Made by a program: the position numbers and the translations under genes
In this document: piece after piece, positions 52,435-64,000 of the stretch
How the letters are laid out: the number at the start of each line of letters is the position of its first letter
How positions within the stretch are numbered: the first letter of the stretch is position 1
The notes under the pieces: model-generated
What the model was told of the DNA's origin: nothing
Database searches by the model: none
The model's input: only the letters and a program-made list of their open reading frames with translations
Source of the DNA: Rotaria socialis
Taxonomy: Eukaryota > Rotifera > Eurotatoria > Philodinida > Philodinidae
Direction: 5' to 3'
DNA: 64,000 nt
NCBI GenBank assembly: GCA_905331475.1
Contig: CAJNYU010002266.1
Location: 186,001 to 250,000 of the forward strand

Positions 52435-52833
52435 NNNNNNNNNNNNNNNNNNNNNNNNNNNNNNNNNNNNNNNNNNNNNNNNNNNNNNNNNNNNNNNNNN
52501 NNNNNNNNNNNNNNNNNNNNNNNNNNNNNNNNNNNNNNNNNNNNNNNNNNNNNNNNNNNNNNNNNNNNNNNNNNNNNNNNNNNNNNNNNNNNNNNNNNNN
52601 NNNNNNNNNNNNNNNNNNNNNNNNNNNNNNNNNNNNNNNNNNNNNNNNNNNNNNNNNNNNNNNNNNNNNNNNNNNNNNNNNNNNNNNNNNNNNNNNNNNN
52701 NNNNNNNNNNNNNNNNNNNNNNNNNNNNNNNNNNNNNNNNNNNNNNNNNNNNNNNNNNNNNNNNNNNNNNNNNNNNNNNNNNNNNNNNNNNNNNNNNNNN
52801 NNNNNNNNNNNNNNNNNNNNNNNNNNNNNNNNN
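52435..52833. other. Assembly gap (399 N)
   Basis: Run of undetermined bases. Open frames drawn through it are meaningless. Its right edge falls inside a tandem repeat, which is the likely cause. Confidence 0.99.
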
Positions 52834-52974
52834 AAAAACTCGCGACGGACTACAGAAATGCTTCTGCTTCGCATCGCATTAAAAAATAAAAAAATAAAAA
52901 AAATAAAAAAAACTCGCGACGGACTACATAAATGCTTCTGCTTCACATCGCATCGCATCGCATTAAAAATTAAA
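52834..52974. repeat. Minisatellite bordering the gap
   Basis: Two units of about 65-75 nt share AACTCGCGACGGACTAC, then AAATGCTTCTGCTTC and CGCATTAAAAA. An A-rich spacer separates them, and the second unit has a triplicated CGCAT-type microrepeat. More copies probably lie in the gap. Confidence 0.85.
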
Positions 52975-53795
52975 TACATTTATTAAATCCTAGTAGCAGT
53001 ACCTGTTTTGCTCTATCAGCTTTTAATTAAATACGATTAGTTATCTATCTAGTCGTCTTTGTACGCAATATGACTTCTGTTCATATTCGAATGTTCGAAC
53101 TCGTCAGGGCCGACTAAATTTAATTACGATCATATGAGCGAATTTGTTTATCGAAGTAGTCTGTTTTCAAAATATAATCTATTCAGTTTACCTTGGAAAA
53201 TAATTTGGATAAAAATAGCATGTTTTGTCGGCAATGTCAAATCGTTATAGTATATAATTATTGTAATACGAGCCTGAAGATGCTCGAACTACTGGGAAGA
53301 ACACGCTTCGAAGGTATAATTAAATTGAATACAACTAAGTAACAGAGAACAAGTTTGAAAAAGTGCGAAATTTCTTTCCCAGTGCGGAAAATATAGTAAT
53401 TCTACTTTTATCGACACGAAATTTATAATAATTGTGCATCAAATACTTGTTCAATAGACTTTTATTTTATCAAATCAAATTATAGTTGAACTTCAGTTTT
53501 TTTTCTATGTAACTAGAATACTTGGTATCTTTGTCTTTTGTCAAAAGGATTGTTTTATTACACTGAATTATTCGACCTTAATTTTCTTCTCAAAACCAAA
53601 ATCCGATTTATTTTTAATTATAAATGAGCTGACTTAAAAAATCTATTAAAAGAAACTAAGGAAAAAATTGATTTGTTATTTAATCCTTCTTAACAAAGCA
53701 ATGTTGATTTTCAGCACGTGATCATTTTCTCATCAATATATTTTTCTAAACAAAACCAAACTTAACTATTCTTTTTTATTAAAAACTTTTCTACT
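52975..53795. other. Intergenic upstream of the DUF4127 gene
   Basis: AT-rich. No coding signal and no clear promoter motif. Confidence 0.4.
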
Positions 53796-55406
53796 ATGAA
53801 TCGCCTTCAATTATTTTTATTATTACTAACTATTACCACACAATATTTTACTATCGTAAATTCCACACCCCAAGCAACAATTATATTCATTCCACTAGAT
53901 GAACGTTTTACAACACGATCAATCGTAATAAATCTAGCTCGTCTTATCAAAGATGACTTCACTATCATAACACCGCCTATAGACTTAATCAGTCATTGGA
54001 AACAACCAGCAAATACAAGTGTAATTTTTCAATGGATACATGATCAAATTACAACTTCATGTTCAATGTCAACGTCATGTTCATTATTGATATCAACAGA
54101 ACAACTTATCTATGGTGGTCTTATCAATAGTCGAATTAGCAATACTTCATATGATGAATTAAATTCAAGATTAAATACATTAGTTGGATTAAAACGTGAA
54201 TTTGGTTCTAAACTTCAAATCTATTTGAGTTCTGTTATAATGCGCATACCGGCATATAATGGAGATTTCGAAGAGCCTGATTATTGGGCTACATACGGTC
54301 GTCTTATTTATTTATGGTCATTTTATAGCGACCGATATGCTGTACTACATAATCCAGCCGATGAAGAGCAAGTTCAAAGTTTAGAAAAACAAATACCAAC
54401 GAATATTCTCGATGAATTTATATGGCGACGTGCAAGAAATTATAATTTAACTTATACACTCTTACATGATTATATGAAAATTTATTTCGAACGTATTTGG
54501 TTAACACTGGATGATAATGCTGAATATGGATTAAATAAAGCTGAAGAAAGAAAATTAATTGAATTAATCAATGATCCTTCAGTTAATATAAGTTCAAAAG
54601 TAAATATTTATCCTGGCGCTGATGAAGTTAGTTTAGCAATACTTAGTCAAATTGTTGTTAATAATGAACAAAAACAACAAGAATCATCGATACCAACATT
54701 CAGTGTAGTCTTTAGAAATGTAACAACAAAAAATTATATACCGAATTATGAAGGAGCACCACTTAATGCAAGTGTTCTTAAACAGATAACAGCTGTCGGC
54801 GGACAATACATCGAATATGAGAATGAAACATCTGCTGATATACTTGTTCTCGTCAACAATTGGTCAACAGATACACAACAAGAAGCACCTGAATTACAAA
54901 CTTGTGAAGATTATTCTGTATTAGATATTAAAACAAATAAATCTATTATTGTCTATGCTGATGTACGTTATAGTAATGGAGGTGACATTTGTTTTTCACA
55001 ATGGATATTAAATCAAACACGATTTGGCACTTATGCATACGCGGGATGGAATACAAATGGAAACACACTAGGTACATGTTTAAGTAATGGCGTTTTACTT
55101 AAATATTATTTGAATAATAAATCAACAAATGAAGTCGTAAAAGAAAATCGTCGATTTACGCTATATCGTTTTATGGAAGATGTTAAATATCAAGCAAATC
55201 TTCGTCAACTTCTTTCGCTGTATCTTACATATGTATCACTCGATCCATCCGATAAACTTAATAATGATCCTACATTTTATGAAAGATTTATTCAAAAAGG
55301 TTTTATATCGTATGGAAACACAATAACTAATGAATTTACTGTTGACAATGTTTACTATCCATGGAATCGAACATTTGAAATTGGGTTTCAATTAAATGAT
55401 AATTAA
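53796..55406 (+). CDS. Secreted DUF4127-family protein, intronless, probable bacterial origin
   Basis: Single open frame of 536 residues. A signal peptide is evident (MNRLQLFLLLLTITTQYF, cleavage likely near residue 24), followed by many N-glycosylation sequons. Family landmarks: IFIPLDERFTTRSIVINLA near the start, ISTEQLIYGGLINSR at about residue 100, VIMRIPAYN, NIYPGADEVSLAILSQIVV mid-protein, and TYAYAGWNTNGNTLGTCLSN near the end. DUF4127 is known mainly from bacteria; the biochemical role is not established. The DER and GADE segments and the GWNTxGNTLG motif are candidate active-site regions by conservation only. Lack of introns, in a window where nearly every other gene has several, supports recent transfer. 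Codon use is AT-rich like the host, so it is ameliorated. AATAAA lies at 55538-55543. Confidence 0.88.
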   Translation: MNRLQLFLLLLTITTQYFTIVNSTPQATIIFIPLDERFTTRSIVINLARLIKDDFTIITPPIDLISHWKQPANTSVIFQWIHDQITTSCSMSTSCSLLISTEQLIYGGLINSRISNTSYDELNSRLNTLVGLKREFGSKLQIYLSSVIMRIPAYNGDFEEPDYWATYGRLIYLWSFYSDRYAVLHNPADEEQVQSLEKQIPTNILDEFIWRRARNYNLTYTLLHDYMKIYFERIWLTLDDNAEYGLNKAEERKLIELINDPSVNISSKVNIYPGADEVSLAILSQIVVNNEQKQQESSIPTFSVVFRNVTTKNYIPNYEGAPLNASVLKQITAVGGQYIEYENETSADILVLVNNWSTDTQQEAPELQTCEDYSVLDIKTNKSIIVYADVRYSNGGDICFSQWILNQTRFGTYAYAGWNTNGNTLGTCLSNGVLLKYYLNNKSTNEVVKENRRFTLYRFMEDVKYQANLRQLLSLYLTYVSLDPSDKLNNDPTFYERFIQKGFISYGNTITNEFTVDNVYYPWNRTFEIGFQLNDN

Positions 55407-57213
55407 CAATTGTCGAGAGTTTTTTGTTTTTACAGAATATGACGAAGTTTTAATACGAATACTATTTCTCTGTTTTTTTTTCTTCTCTATCCGTTAAAAG
55501 CAAATCGATTTATATGTAGTCAATTATCCGATGTTGAAATAAAGTAAAATTGTTTATTTATTTCTTTTACCTTACTAAGCTTGTAGGTATTGTTTCACGT
55601 CTGGAACTTGTTATTGTTGTTCGCATTATTTTTGTTAAATTATAAAGTGAATCCACCTGAACGTATTATTTTTGCTAATCATAATAGTAGTTATTTGCTA
55701 TCTCATTATTCTTTTATGGTTAGTTCATCTTGTTGTTTCTTTTTCTAACTTCCCTTTTGTCTTGTCCTAATTTCCATTGAGCAAAAATAGACAAAAGAAC
55801 GAGATGAAACGCAAAAAACAAACGAGTATCACTGGCGCACGCATACGCATTATGGAGACATTTTTAAATTCTAAAAATTCTAGCTGAAAGTATAAATACC
55901 TACGGTTAAAATTTCTTGAATAATTTACCTAGTGCATTTCATATCGTTCTACGTTCATGATTCAATACTGTTGATAATAAGAAAAGAAAAGAATGGTAAA
56001 ACACTTTCTGTCAATTAATCTGTGTTTAAACAGTTGATAGAAACAAGAAAAGTTGATACAGCTGTTCAAAAAAGAAAATGTATCATATATGTTTAATATA
56101 GAATTATCAATACTCGTATAACAAACAGGTCGTTTCGCTAACAAAATCGCTAACACACTGGAAATGAGAAACGAATGCACTCTATTTTGGTTAATTCTTT
56201 TTTTACTTACCTATTATCAGACGTTTCAAACTGAGAGGCCATCGTAAACAGTTCTAGATAAAAAAGAGAATTTTTTATTACAATGGAAAATTATTTATTT
56301 TATCATAATATAATAGAATTTTTTTTCTTTTTGTACAGCACCTGAATTTATAATTTTAATCCTTGAAAATTCAATTATAAGAATTATGTTTTATGTCGAA
56401 AGTCTTTTATGATTATGATTATGTGAAAATTGATAGTCGCCGGAATAAAATGAAATGGTTGAATAAATAAAAGAAACTTCAGGTATTCATTTTTCCGTAA
56501 ATGTTTATCTTCTAATTTTAATATTAGAACATAGTAGTTTTGATGGATTGAAACACCTCCTTAAATAAACGCTCACCAAACTCACTAGAGATAGTTACCT
56601 GATAGTAGGTATCGTGTTTTCTATTGGAATAAAATTATAATAATTTAACGTAACGTTAAAAAACGGTGAATGTTGTTGTCAGCGCGCGCACATCTTTCGT
56701 TTCAGTATCCGATAGCTTCCTCTTTTCTATCCGTCTTCGCCTTTAATCCTTCTTTTTTCTTCTTTTCTTTGATTTCTCTGTCTCCTCGGATGCTAATGAT
56801 AATCACAATAATTTCCAGCTACGTTCTCTTCGTCTTTTTTTTCTGTGTCTCTTGTTTGAAGGCTAAGCTCAATGCTTCTTTGAATATGGGTACAATACGC
56901 ATCATATAATTTGTTTTTTGTCGTTTTTCTTTTTTTTCATGACCGTTCATGAAGAAAAGGTGTTAATGACAGATTTCATCCGGTGAATTAATTCTTTTAT
57001 TATAGTCGAGTTTCTATGGACATTTATCATCGAATAAGGCATAAACACCTCTTCTTTAGTGTAATTTATAGAAAAGCAAAGTATGTAGCTATGAATTTAT
57101 TTCTGTTAAAATACAGAAAAACATTTATTTACTATAATCAACCGTTGTATAGGCATAATTTCGAGAACGGGAGACAATAAAATCGTGTTTTTCCTATATC
57201 AATACTAATCATT
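55407..57213. other. Intergenic between convergent genes
   Basis: About 1.8 kb, AT-rich, with a polyadenylation signal for the DUF4127 gene near its start. No supported coding region. Confidence 0.45.
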
Positions 57214-59806
57214 TTATTTTTGTTCATCTTGCGTTAAGATTGTTTTGACAAGTTGATCAAGTGTAAATAGATGTTCATCATGTGCCGACGTTATTGTTCG
57301 TATGGCTTCTGCTAATTTAAATAGATATTCATGATTAGTACCACTTGGTCCATAGGCATGAGCAATTTGTTCAGCTATTTGATCTAACGGTGCATCACCG
57401 CCCCAAAATGGATTTTCTCTATGTGCCATATAAGTGTAACACGTCATATCTTTTTGTTCGACATCTTTTGGATAAAAATTTGTTTCAATTATTGTATAGC
57501 CATCTTTTTCACGTACATCAAGCACATGGCGTACGCTCACTTCGTCTGCATTTGATATTTCATAGGCGACACCATAAACACAGTCCTGGATAAATAAAAT
57601 TTGAAAAAAAAGTACATAAAATCTATAGAGCTAATTTTATAATGTAAGTCAAGATTTCCTTACTATCTCACAGGATATTATGATATCTATAAAAGTAAAA
57701 TTAATTTAAATTAGATAACATTCCATCTGGCATGCTTTTTCTATTTAATTATTTGTAATTAGTTATATTTCCGGTAACATTTGCCTGAGGCAAGCTTTTC
57801 ATTTCTATGCGATCATATTCTCATCAGATAATGGAATATCTAATTAGCAACGAAAAACAATATCATCATAGATCAAAATCGTCCATAGATAGATAGATGA
57901 ATGGAATTCAATTCCTACGTATTATTTGTTTTTCTTTTGTTTGAGAACAATATTGAAATTAAATATTTGAAAAAAATTATATATTCTACATCAGAGATTA
58001 TCAGACAAGATCTTGTTTTATTCAAAAGTATTCCTATTTATATAAAAATAAAGAACAACGAACCGATGATGGAACATTATAGATGTCTTCTGAAGGTTTC
58101 AATAACTAACATGATGATTAAAATATTCTAATGAACTACTGCAGAACATCGTTTTTGTACTAAGAAGTTTTCTCCTGTAACTCAACTCAAGTTTTCACAA
58201 CATCTTACTCATAAATTCTATTATGAACTTAATTCGACTTTTTAATCTGGTATATATTAGTCGCAAAAGTGATCTTCTTCAAATGACAAAAATTTTCTAG
58301 AAACTGCGTAGTACAAAAAAATTATATTATGGAAAATTCATATTTCTAATTAAAGAAGAAATGCTTCATTTAGACTAGTATATAGGATGTCTTCACTTGA
58401 AAGAAATTTATAGTCAAAACTGCGACATTCAATTTTTCTGAAATCTTCAATCCTAACAATAGTCTTCAAAAAATCGATATTCAAGAGAACTAACAAAAAC
58501 AGAATCATTATAGAATCGATAGAAAAATTCTATGAAATATTTATAGAATATATGAATAGAAATGGAAAATCTAGCGAGTTTAATCATGCGGACATCGAAG
58601 AGTTTCATTAAAATTGTTATTAGAGCAATCAAAAAAAGTAAATTTTCAGATTAGATGATTATTTTCTCTCGGCAATCACTTCAATGGGTACACTATTCTA
58701 TGTTTCACGCATAATTCCTCCTAGTCATTTCTCATCAAACATGCAAATCGATATAAATTTACTCAACTACATGAAACTTGTATATAGATATATCAAAACA
58801 ATGTCAAATTTCTTAAGAAAAAATGAAAATTTTATTTTCTTTCAGGGCAAACGTCTGTAGAAACTTTTTTACACAGGGCTTGAATCCGTTGGAAAGACTG
58901 CAGGGTCATAGTAAAAAATTTTTTTCGCTGAAATCAACGTTTGTTTAATCGCTCAAGTAAATATTCTCATATAACATTTTTATCATTACGGAAAATCTCC
59001 GTAAAATAATCTTACAAGCGTATCCTGGGTTAAATTAAAGATTTCGAGATAATCTGTCCTAGAGAAAACTGTTATACAATCTCTTATTAATACGATAACA
59101 TCTTGTCAACAAAAAAAGATAGTTGTCTGACAAAAAAGGAACATATGCTTAGCCATTTCCTTGATAGAAGTGAAATCAAAACAGAACATTAACGTCAATC
59201 TTTGTATTTCTAATTTAGTATGTTTCAATTATGTAATGATTAATAGGTAAAATACTCGCTTAGAAAAAGAACCAGAATGCCAACAAATCCCAGGCTAATT
59301 TGAAACTTCCTTCCCAGAATATTCAACCTCTTTCCCAACATATTCCTATGTTTATTTTAACATTTTTAATAAAAGTTTGGTATTTTTCCTTCGGGTTAGC
59401 CAGTTACCGGATCAAAATGAATATTAAATATACGAAACTGTTCAAATAGATCAAAGAGTATTTTCATTGATTCTCCAAATTTATACACGGACGGGACTTT
59501 TTAACCTCTAATCATAATATATATTGGTCAGACGACTTTGTTATGCAAACGATGTCTTTTTAGACTTACACATTGATTTCCAGTTGAAATTAATGTAACT
59601 ACGCGGCCAGGCTAAATATAATAAATATATGAATTCTATTTGAATTGTTCAGCATTGATGTTCTTTTTTACTTTTCCTGGTAACCCTCGGTGATCCTCGG
59701 ATAGTTGCCAAAAACGTCGAATAAAACCTTTCACATGACCTTCTTGTCGGCTTATATATCGGAAATCAGGTTTCCATACAAGTGAACCATACCCAAATAT
59801 CCACAT
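57214..59806 (-). CDS. Glutathione-specific gamma-glutamylcyclotransferase (ChaC family)
   Basis: Three exons read leftward: 59806-59672, 59611-59570 (14 codons) and 57585-57214. All junctions are phase 0, giving 182 residues; ChaC2 is about 184. Exon 1 starts [15 protein letters not shown], the family's substrate-cradling loop (YGSLxW), and ends [16 protein letters not shown]. Exon 2 reads [14 protein letters not shown]. Exon 3 starts [10 protein letters not shown] and carries [10 protein letters not shown] with the catalytic Glu, then [13 protein letters not shown] and [19 protein letters not shown]. The enzyme cleaves cytosolic glutathione to 5-oxoproline and Cys-Gly. The second intron is nearly 2 kb, very long for this window, and I saw nothing in it that resembles another gene. 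Confidence 0.93.
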
Positions 59807-60057
59807 GACTAATTGATTTTGAAAGCAGGACTCTTTTTTTTCGCAATATTTTCTAAAGTTTAATTTAAAAACATACAAAACAAATAAACAATGCCATTGA
59901 AATGAAATTCTTGTTTATAAAATATAAATTGATTTGAATGCGCGAATAAATAATTATACAATAAAACGTGGAAACAAAGAAAATAAGTTCAAATCTAATC
60001 TTTGTTCTTTATTAAACAGTTTGTAGTTAAAAACAAATGAGACTTTGAAAAACATTT

Positions 60058-62293
60058 TCTAACAATCTTTTCGTCGAACGTGTGTTTGCGATTGTTCGCA
60101 TTTTTCTGCTTCATCTTTCATTCCTGTTCGACCTTCTTCTGGATCAGGTAGTTTTTTTTGTCTGATGGCGTAACACTCCAGATTGCTTTAGCATATTGTG
60201 CAATTGCTCGATCAGATGAAAATTCTCCCTGATGCAGCTATATTTAATATGACTTTCTTCGTCCATTCAAATTGGTCCTGAAATAGTTTCTTTTTGAAAT
60301 AGAATATTTACCGAAATTTTTACTTTGAATAAGTTATCAGCACGATATTGTGCTTTGATATATTCAGAATAATCAGCAAGCAACATGTATCTAAAAGACA
60401 GAGTTAGCATACGATTCTTGTTCAACATGAAACTAATTTTCACACATACTGACCATTCGAACCAAGTCGACTCTTAACAATTTCAGCAAATAAATTTGGA
60501 TCTTCTGGTGAAAAATATCCACCACGTATTTGATCTAATGCTCGTTTTAATTCTGGTTCATGTTCATAAAATTCTCTTGAATTATATCTATTAAAGAAAA
60601 TCGTTTTTGTAATTAAAATGATGTAGCTCAGCATTTTGTTTACCCTTTTCCCTTTAATGCATCAACATCTGTTACTGGCATACCAAATATAATTATATTT
60701 CCACGTCCAACTTCCTCATCCATTTCAATATTTGCGCCATCCAATGTGCCAATAGTTAATGCTCTATTAAGCATCATTTTCATATTACATGTATCAGATG
60801 TTTCCAAGCCAACCAAAGATATTTGCTCAGATAAGTCAGCAACCGGAATCATTTTTTCAGCTTAAAAAATAAACGTTTGCAGGTTTTCATCAGATAATTA
60901 AAAAATTGAGGTTAGATCCAAAAAATTCAAATCACATACAAATTATTAGTTTGATAAAATGACAATTTGATGAGACAACCGTTAAATATTATTCAAGAAA
61001 AGTGTACGTTTCTATGTAGGGTTTCATTCTTCGTCCTTTACATGAAGACTTTCGCCCTGTAAAGCATGATAAAGCCTTTTTATGTCAAGGCTGTTTTTGA
61101 AGACTAAGATTACTCAATGGAGAATCACTCATAAACTGTTGGCAAAGATACAATCAAGACCTGCGTAATATTTTTAATTATTAAGTTATTTACTTTTAAC
61201 GTCTGCTCTATGAATATCTCAAAGAAACATCGTCCTATCGCAAGCAAAAATATAACTCAAACATAGTGATTTTCTATCAAACCTGAAATTTATCTTAAGA
61301 TTATCAATGAATTCTTTGTTTTTAAAAAAATAGGCATAAACAGAAATGATCCACTCATGAAAAGAAAAAAACTTGTATTCAAAGTTCAAAATTATTCATA
61401 TTTTATTTTATCCATACCTAGACTGACACGATAATTTTCCAGAAGAATAACTTTAATTCGATCACCAATTTGTGAATCATGATTAACTATACGTCCAACA
61501 TTACAGATCAATTTTATAACTAAAAATATAGAAAAAGAAATCTATCTTCCTTTCCTACTATTGCCTAAACATACTTAGTTTTGCTTGTAAATAGTCAGGT
61601 GCAGCCTTAAAAACAGTCAATATGATTATAGAAAGAAAAATGCTTTTATTTGTTATTAAACCTTTCCACCAAAAATAACTGTACGTGGAACAGTTTTTAT
61701 ATTTGTATTATCTTTAATGCGATTATAAAGTGTAATAATATGAAGACAATTTAATAATTATCGTTTATATTCATGTATACGCTTTATTTGTAAATCAAAC
61801 ATCGAAGCTGGATTTATATTTAAAAACCATATTCTTCTGTAAACTTGGTAAGTAAACTTTGCTGATTTCCCTAAAGTAAATACGAAGAAACTTTTGCTTT
61901 TTCCATATTCGATCCAATCGAACGAAATAGACATACAAGTTTAATGCGTTGAACATCTCGAACAAACTGTTCATCATTAACAAAATTACGCCATTGAGAT
62001 AGATCTGTTATCCATTTTTCACCAATTTTACTTGCAATTAGATCAGATAACTCAGGATTGCATAAAAGTAACCAACGGCGCGGTGTTTTACCATTTGTTT
62101 TATTTTGAAATTTTTCAGGACTGAGTCCATAAAAGTCTTTAAATCTAAACTTAAGGAATAAAATTCTAGTTATTGAAAATTAAAAGAAAAGAAATATAAT
62201 TTACAATGTAGATTTTAATAAACTACTATGAAGTTCAGCAATACCATTGACAGCATGTGAATCCACAATAGACAAGTAGCCCATATTGACAAC
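60058..62293 (-). pseudogene. Glycogen phosphorylase pseudogene, C-terminal half
   Basis: Read leftward, pieces follow the order of glycogen phosphorylase: [125 protein letters not shown]-like [55 protein letters not shown] introns remain, so it is a duplicated gene copy, not a retrocopy. Breaks: TAA at 61760-61758 replaces the Gln after HEYKR; the preceding ~100 nt cannot be kept in frame; there is an extra base near 60222-60230 and an over-long A run at 60152-60159. The cofactor-phosphate region reads [10 protein letters not shown] where the family has two invariant Gly. The N-terminal half (about 440 residues) is absent. Confidence 0.85.
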
Positions 62294-64000
62294 CTAAAAT
62301 AGAGGAAAAAATGAAAAATTCATTTGTAAGATTTAATCAATAGTTTTCACTAGAATATATAGAATCAAATGGGCTAAACATCAAGATGAAATTTCTATAT
62401 TACTGAATGAGAGATTTATCAAAACATTTCTTTTCGTTTTAGACAATCAGAAAGTGAAAGAACATGAAAATTTAATAAGTAGAAGAACTGGAAACATTGT
62501 TTTCTTGAATTTCTATCCTAGCATCAATGAAAGGAAGATCAACTAACCAGGGTTATCGATTTGAACAAATGGTTTTGAATGAAACAAATACAATCACATT
62601 CATAAACCTGAATCGTATCGATTCCAACGTGTTATCAATGTAAGAAAAATCTTAGTATAGACTCTTCTCTAATTCCCTCTACTGAAAGGAGGGTCTTACG
62701 AAAAGTGAGTTAAATGCGTTCGTTCGTGTGTGTGTCCGCTCGTTCGTCCAATAGGAAAGCAGATGCATAAACTTCACTAACCTCAAACAATATCTGTAGA
62801 GATAGGTTTCATCGAAGGTAATCGGGGGTCGGGGAACACGATGACGTTGCCAGATTTTTGAAAATTTTTCTTTTTTCTTTTTCCTTTTTTTAGGGTGAGA
62901 GAGACTTTTTTTAGGAAAAAAATAGTTTTCTGTAAGGATTGACCGAAGGTAACCGGGGTCGGGGAACACGATGGCGTTGTCAGATTGTTGAAATTTTGTA
63001 CTTCAAACAAGTTTGTAATGGATTATGAGCTGTTTAGATCGTCACATTTTCTTGATAGGAATGCTTTGTAGGGAAATTTTTTGAGGATACCATTTGATGA
63101 TGTTTATAGTGTTAGATGTATCGTATGGTTATGTGAGATATTATTACGAATAGGCTATAGGCATCGTGCGGTTGAATTGATTCTCAATTTGGGAGCGGCT
63201 AGCCGCTCACTTGCACTGAGTGTTTGAAAGCTTTTTTCAAAATCTTCAGTTTATTCTTGATATGTCAACTTTTATTGCAGCACGAAGAATTTATTCAAAC
63301 TTAACTCCTTGAATTCTAGATTAGTGTATCTACGAACGGACGCAAACTGATAAGTACTCGGGAATCATGTCCCATTTTTCTCTAAATTGTGATGAATTTA
63401 TCGCATACGTAGATGTAATTGAATTGAATTAGCCCCACAACTGTTGTTTTCGTTTATTTTTGAAAATTCTCTTCGTTTTTATCTAATAATTATAGAATGA
63501 GGTGAACCTTTGAATCAGTAATGCGGTGTTTAAAAGGATGTTCACCGCATATATGAGAGAAAAGAAATGGGGGCGGGTAGTCGTGAGTGGCGCCCCAGAG
63601 GGGCATCGACGAATGACTAGCCGCCCCACTAGTTGAAAGTCTGTTGTTATTATAGGACTACTTGCCTTGCAGATTTATAGAACAGTTACACGTTGTCTCG
63701 ATCAGAAATGTTGAAACAACTTTCGAAAATAGGACATATTTTGAATTTCTTCCGACGACAGGTCGTGAAATAATTGCTCAACTCGTGTGAAACATTTGAA
63801 ATTCATACATGTCGTGATTATGTTAATAAGGTTAGGTTTCCCTGATTGCGAGTGGATTTGATTCAAAAGATGTAAATCTTAGGCTTATCTATGTGTGAAC
63901 GTGCACTCAAGAATGAATGTATTCGTTCTAGACGGGAAACTCACCGAAACAAAAAGAACCCATATGAGGTTGAGCAAAAATTAGTTCAAATCTGACCGAA
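62294..64000. other. Non-coding right end with diverged direct repeat
   Basis: No gene. Somewhat richer in G than the rest of the window. Contains the direct repeat listed separately and a G/C-rich patch at about 63570-63632 (GGGGGCGGG and GGCGCCCC). The missing N-terminal half of glycogen phosphorylase is not here. Confidence 0.5.
62813..62997. repeat. Direct repeat pair of about 50 nt
   Basis: Copies at about 62813-62866 and 62944-62997 share the order CGAAGGTAA, CGGGG, TCGGGGAACACGATG, CGTTG, CAGAT and TTGAAA, with scattered changes. The ~75 nt between them is T-rich on the plus strand. Confidence 0.75.

Noticed and set aside
52410..52986. Long open frames on both strands through 52.4-53.0 kb
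   Set aside because: They run through the N gap; only the repeat-derived edges are real sequence.
62294..64000. Missing N-terminal exons of glycogen phosphorylase
   Set aside because: No frame in either strand shows the expected N-terminal phosphorylase motifs, so the copy is truncated rather than merely spread out.

Overview
This is a window of animal nuclear DNA: AT-rich, with genes on both strands split by short GT-AG introns (mostly 50-150 nt). It carries metazoan families such as Dispatched, RACK1, CHP, enolase and a TMEM272-like protein. Small introns, a tandem array of double-domain small heat shock proteins, and two bacterial-looking enzymes sitting among animal genes fit a bdelloid rotifer (Adineta/Rotaria type). 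That assignment is inference; no species marker is visible. I rebuilt exons by hand from reading frame, splice signals and phase, so boundaries are predictions.

Layout. 1.2-7.4 kb (+): a Dispatched-like sterol-sensing-domain/RND protein, 5' end not found. 8.2-9.6 kb (+): a calcineurin B homologous protein with EF-hands. 10.8-11.9 kb (+): RACK1. 12.6-21.8 kb (-): five tandem small heat shock protein genes, each with two alpha-crystallin domains, one intron at the same place, and mostly heat-shock elements upstream. 22.9-23.5 kb (-): a small unknown protein. 24.0-25.5 kb (+): a class I glutamine amidotransferase of the gamma-glutamyl-GABA hydrolase family, a candidate for transfer from bacteria. 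29.3-31.7 kb (+): complete enolase in 13 exons. 32.6-33.1 kb (+): a small putative tail-anchored protein.

34.9-46.2 kb (+) holds one very long, many-exon gene. Its middle is a tandem array of about ten modules rich in a D-x-x-T-G motif, carried on phase 1-1 exons of similar size (six modules total 291-303 nt). Its end is a charged coiled coil. One of its introns holds a damaged ubiquitin-conjugating enzyme copy on the other strand. 46.2-49.5 kb (-): a TMEM272-like four-helix membrane protein, convergent with the long gene; its first intron contains a ~1.15 kb fold-back element flanked by TA.

52.4-52.8 kb is an assembly gap bordered by a minisatellite. 53.8-55.4 kb (+): an intronless DUF4127 protein with a signal peptide, otherwise a bacterial family, the strongest transfer candidate. 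57.2-59.8 kb (-): a ChaC-type gamma-glutamylcyclotransferase. 60.1-62.3 kb (-): the C-terminal half of a glycogen phosphorylase gene, broken by a nonsense codon and frameshifts. The last 1.7 kb has no gene but contains a diverged direct repeat.

There is no operon logic here. The clearest functional grouping is the stress-response chaperone array. The most novel-looking structure is the D-x-x-T-G exon-repeat gene.
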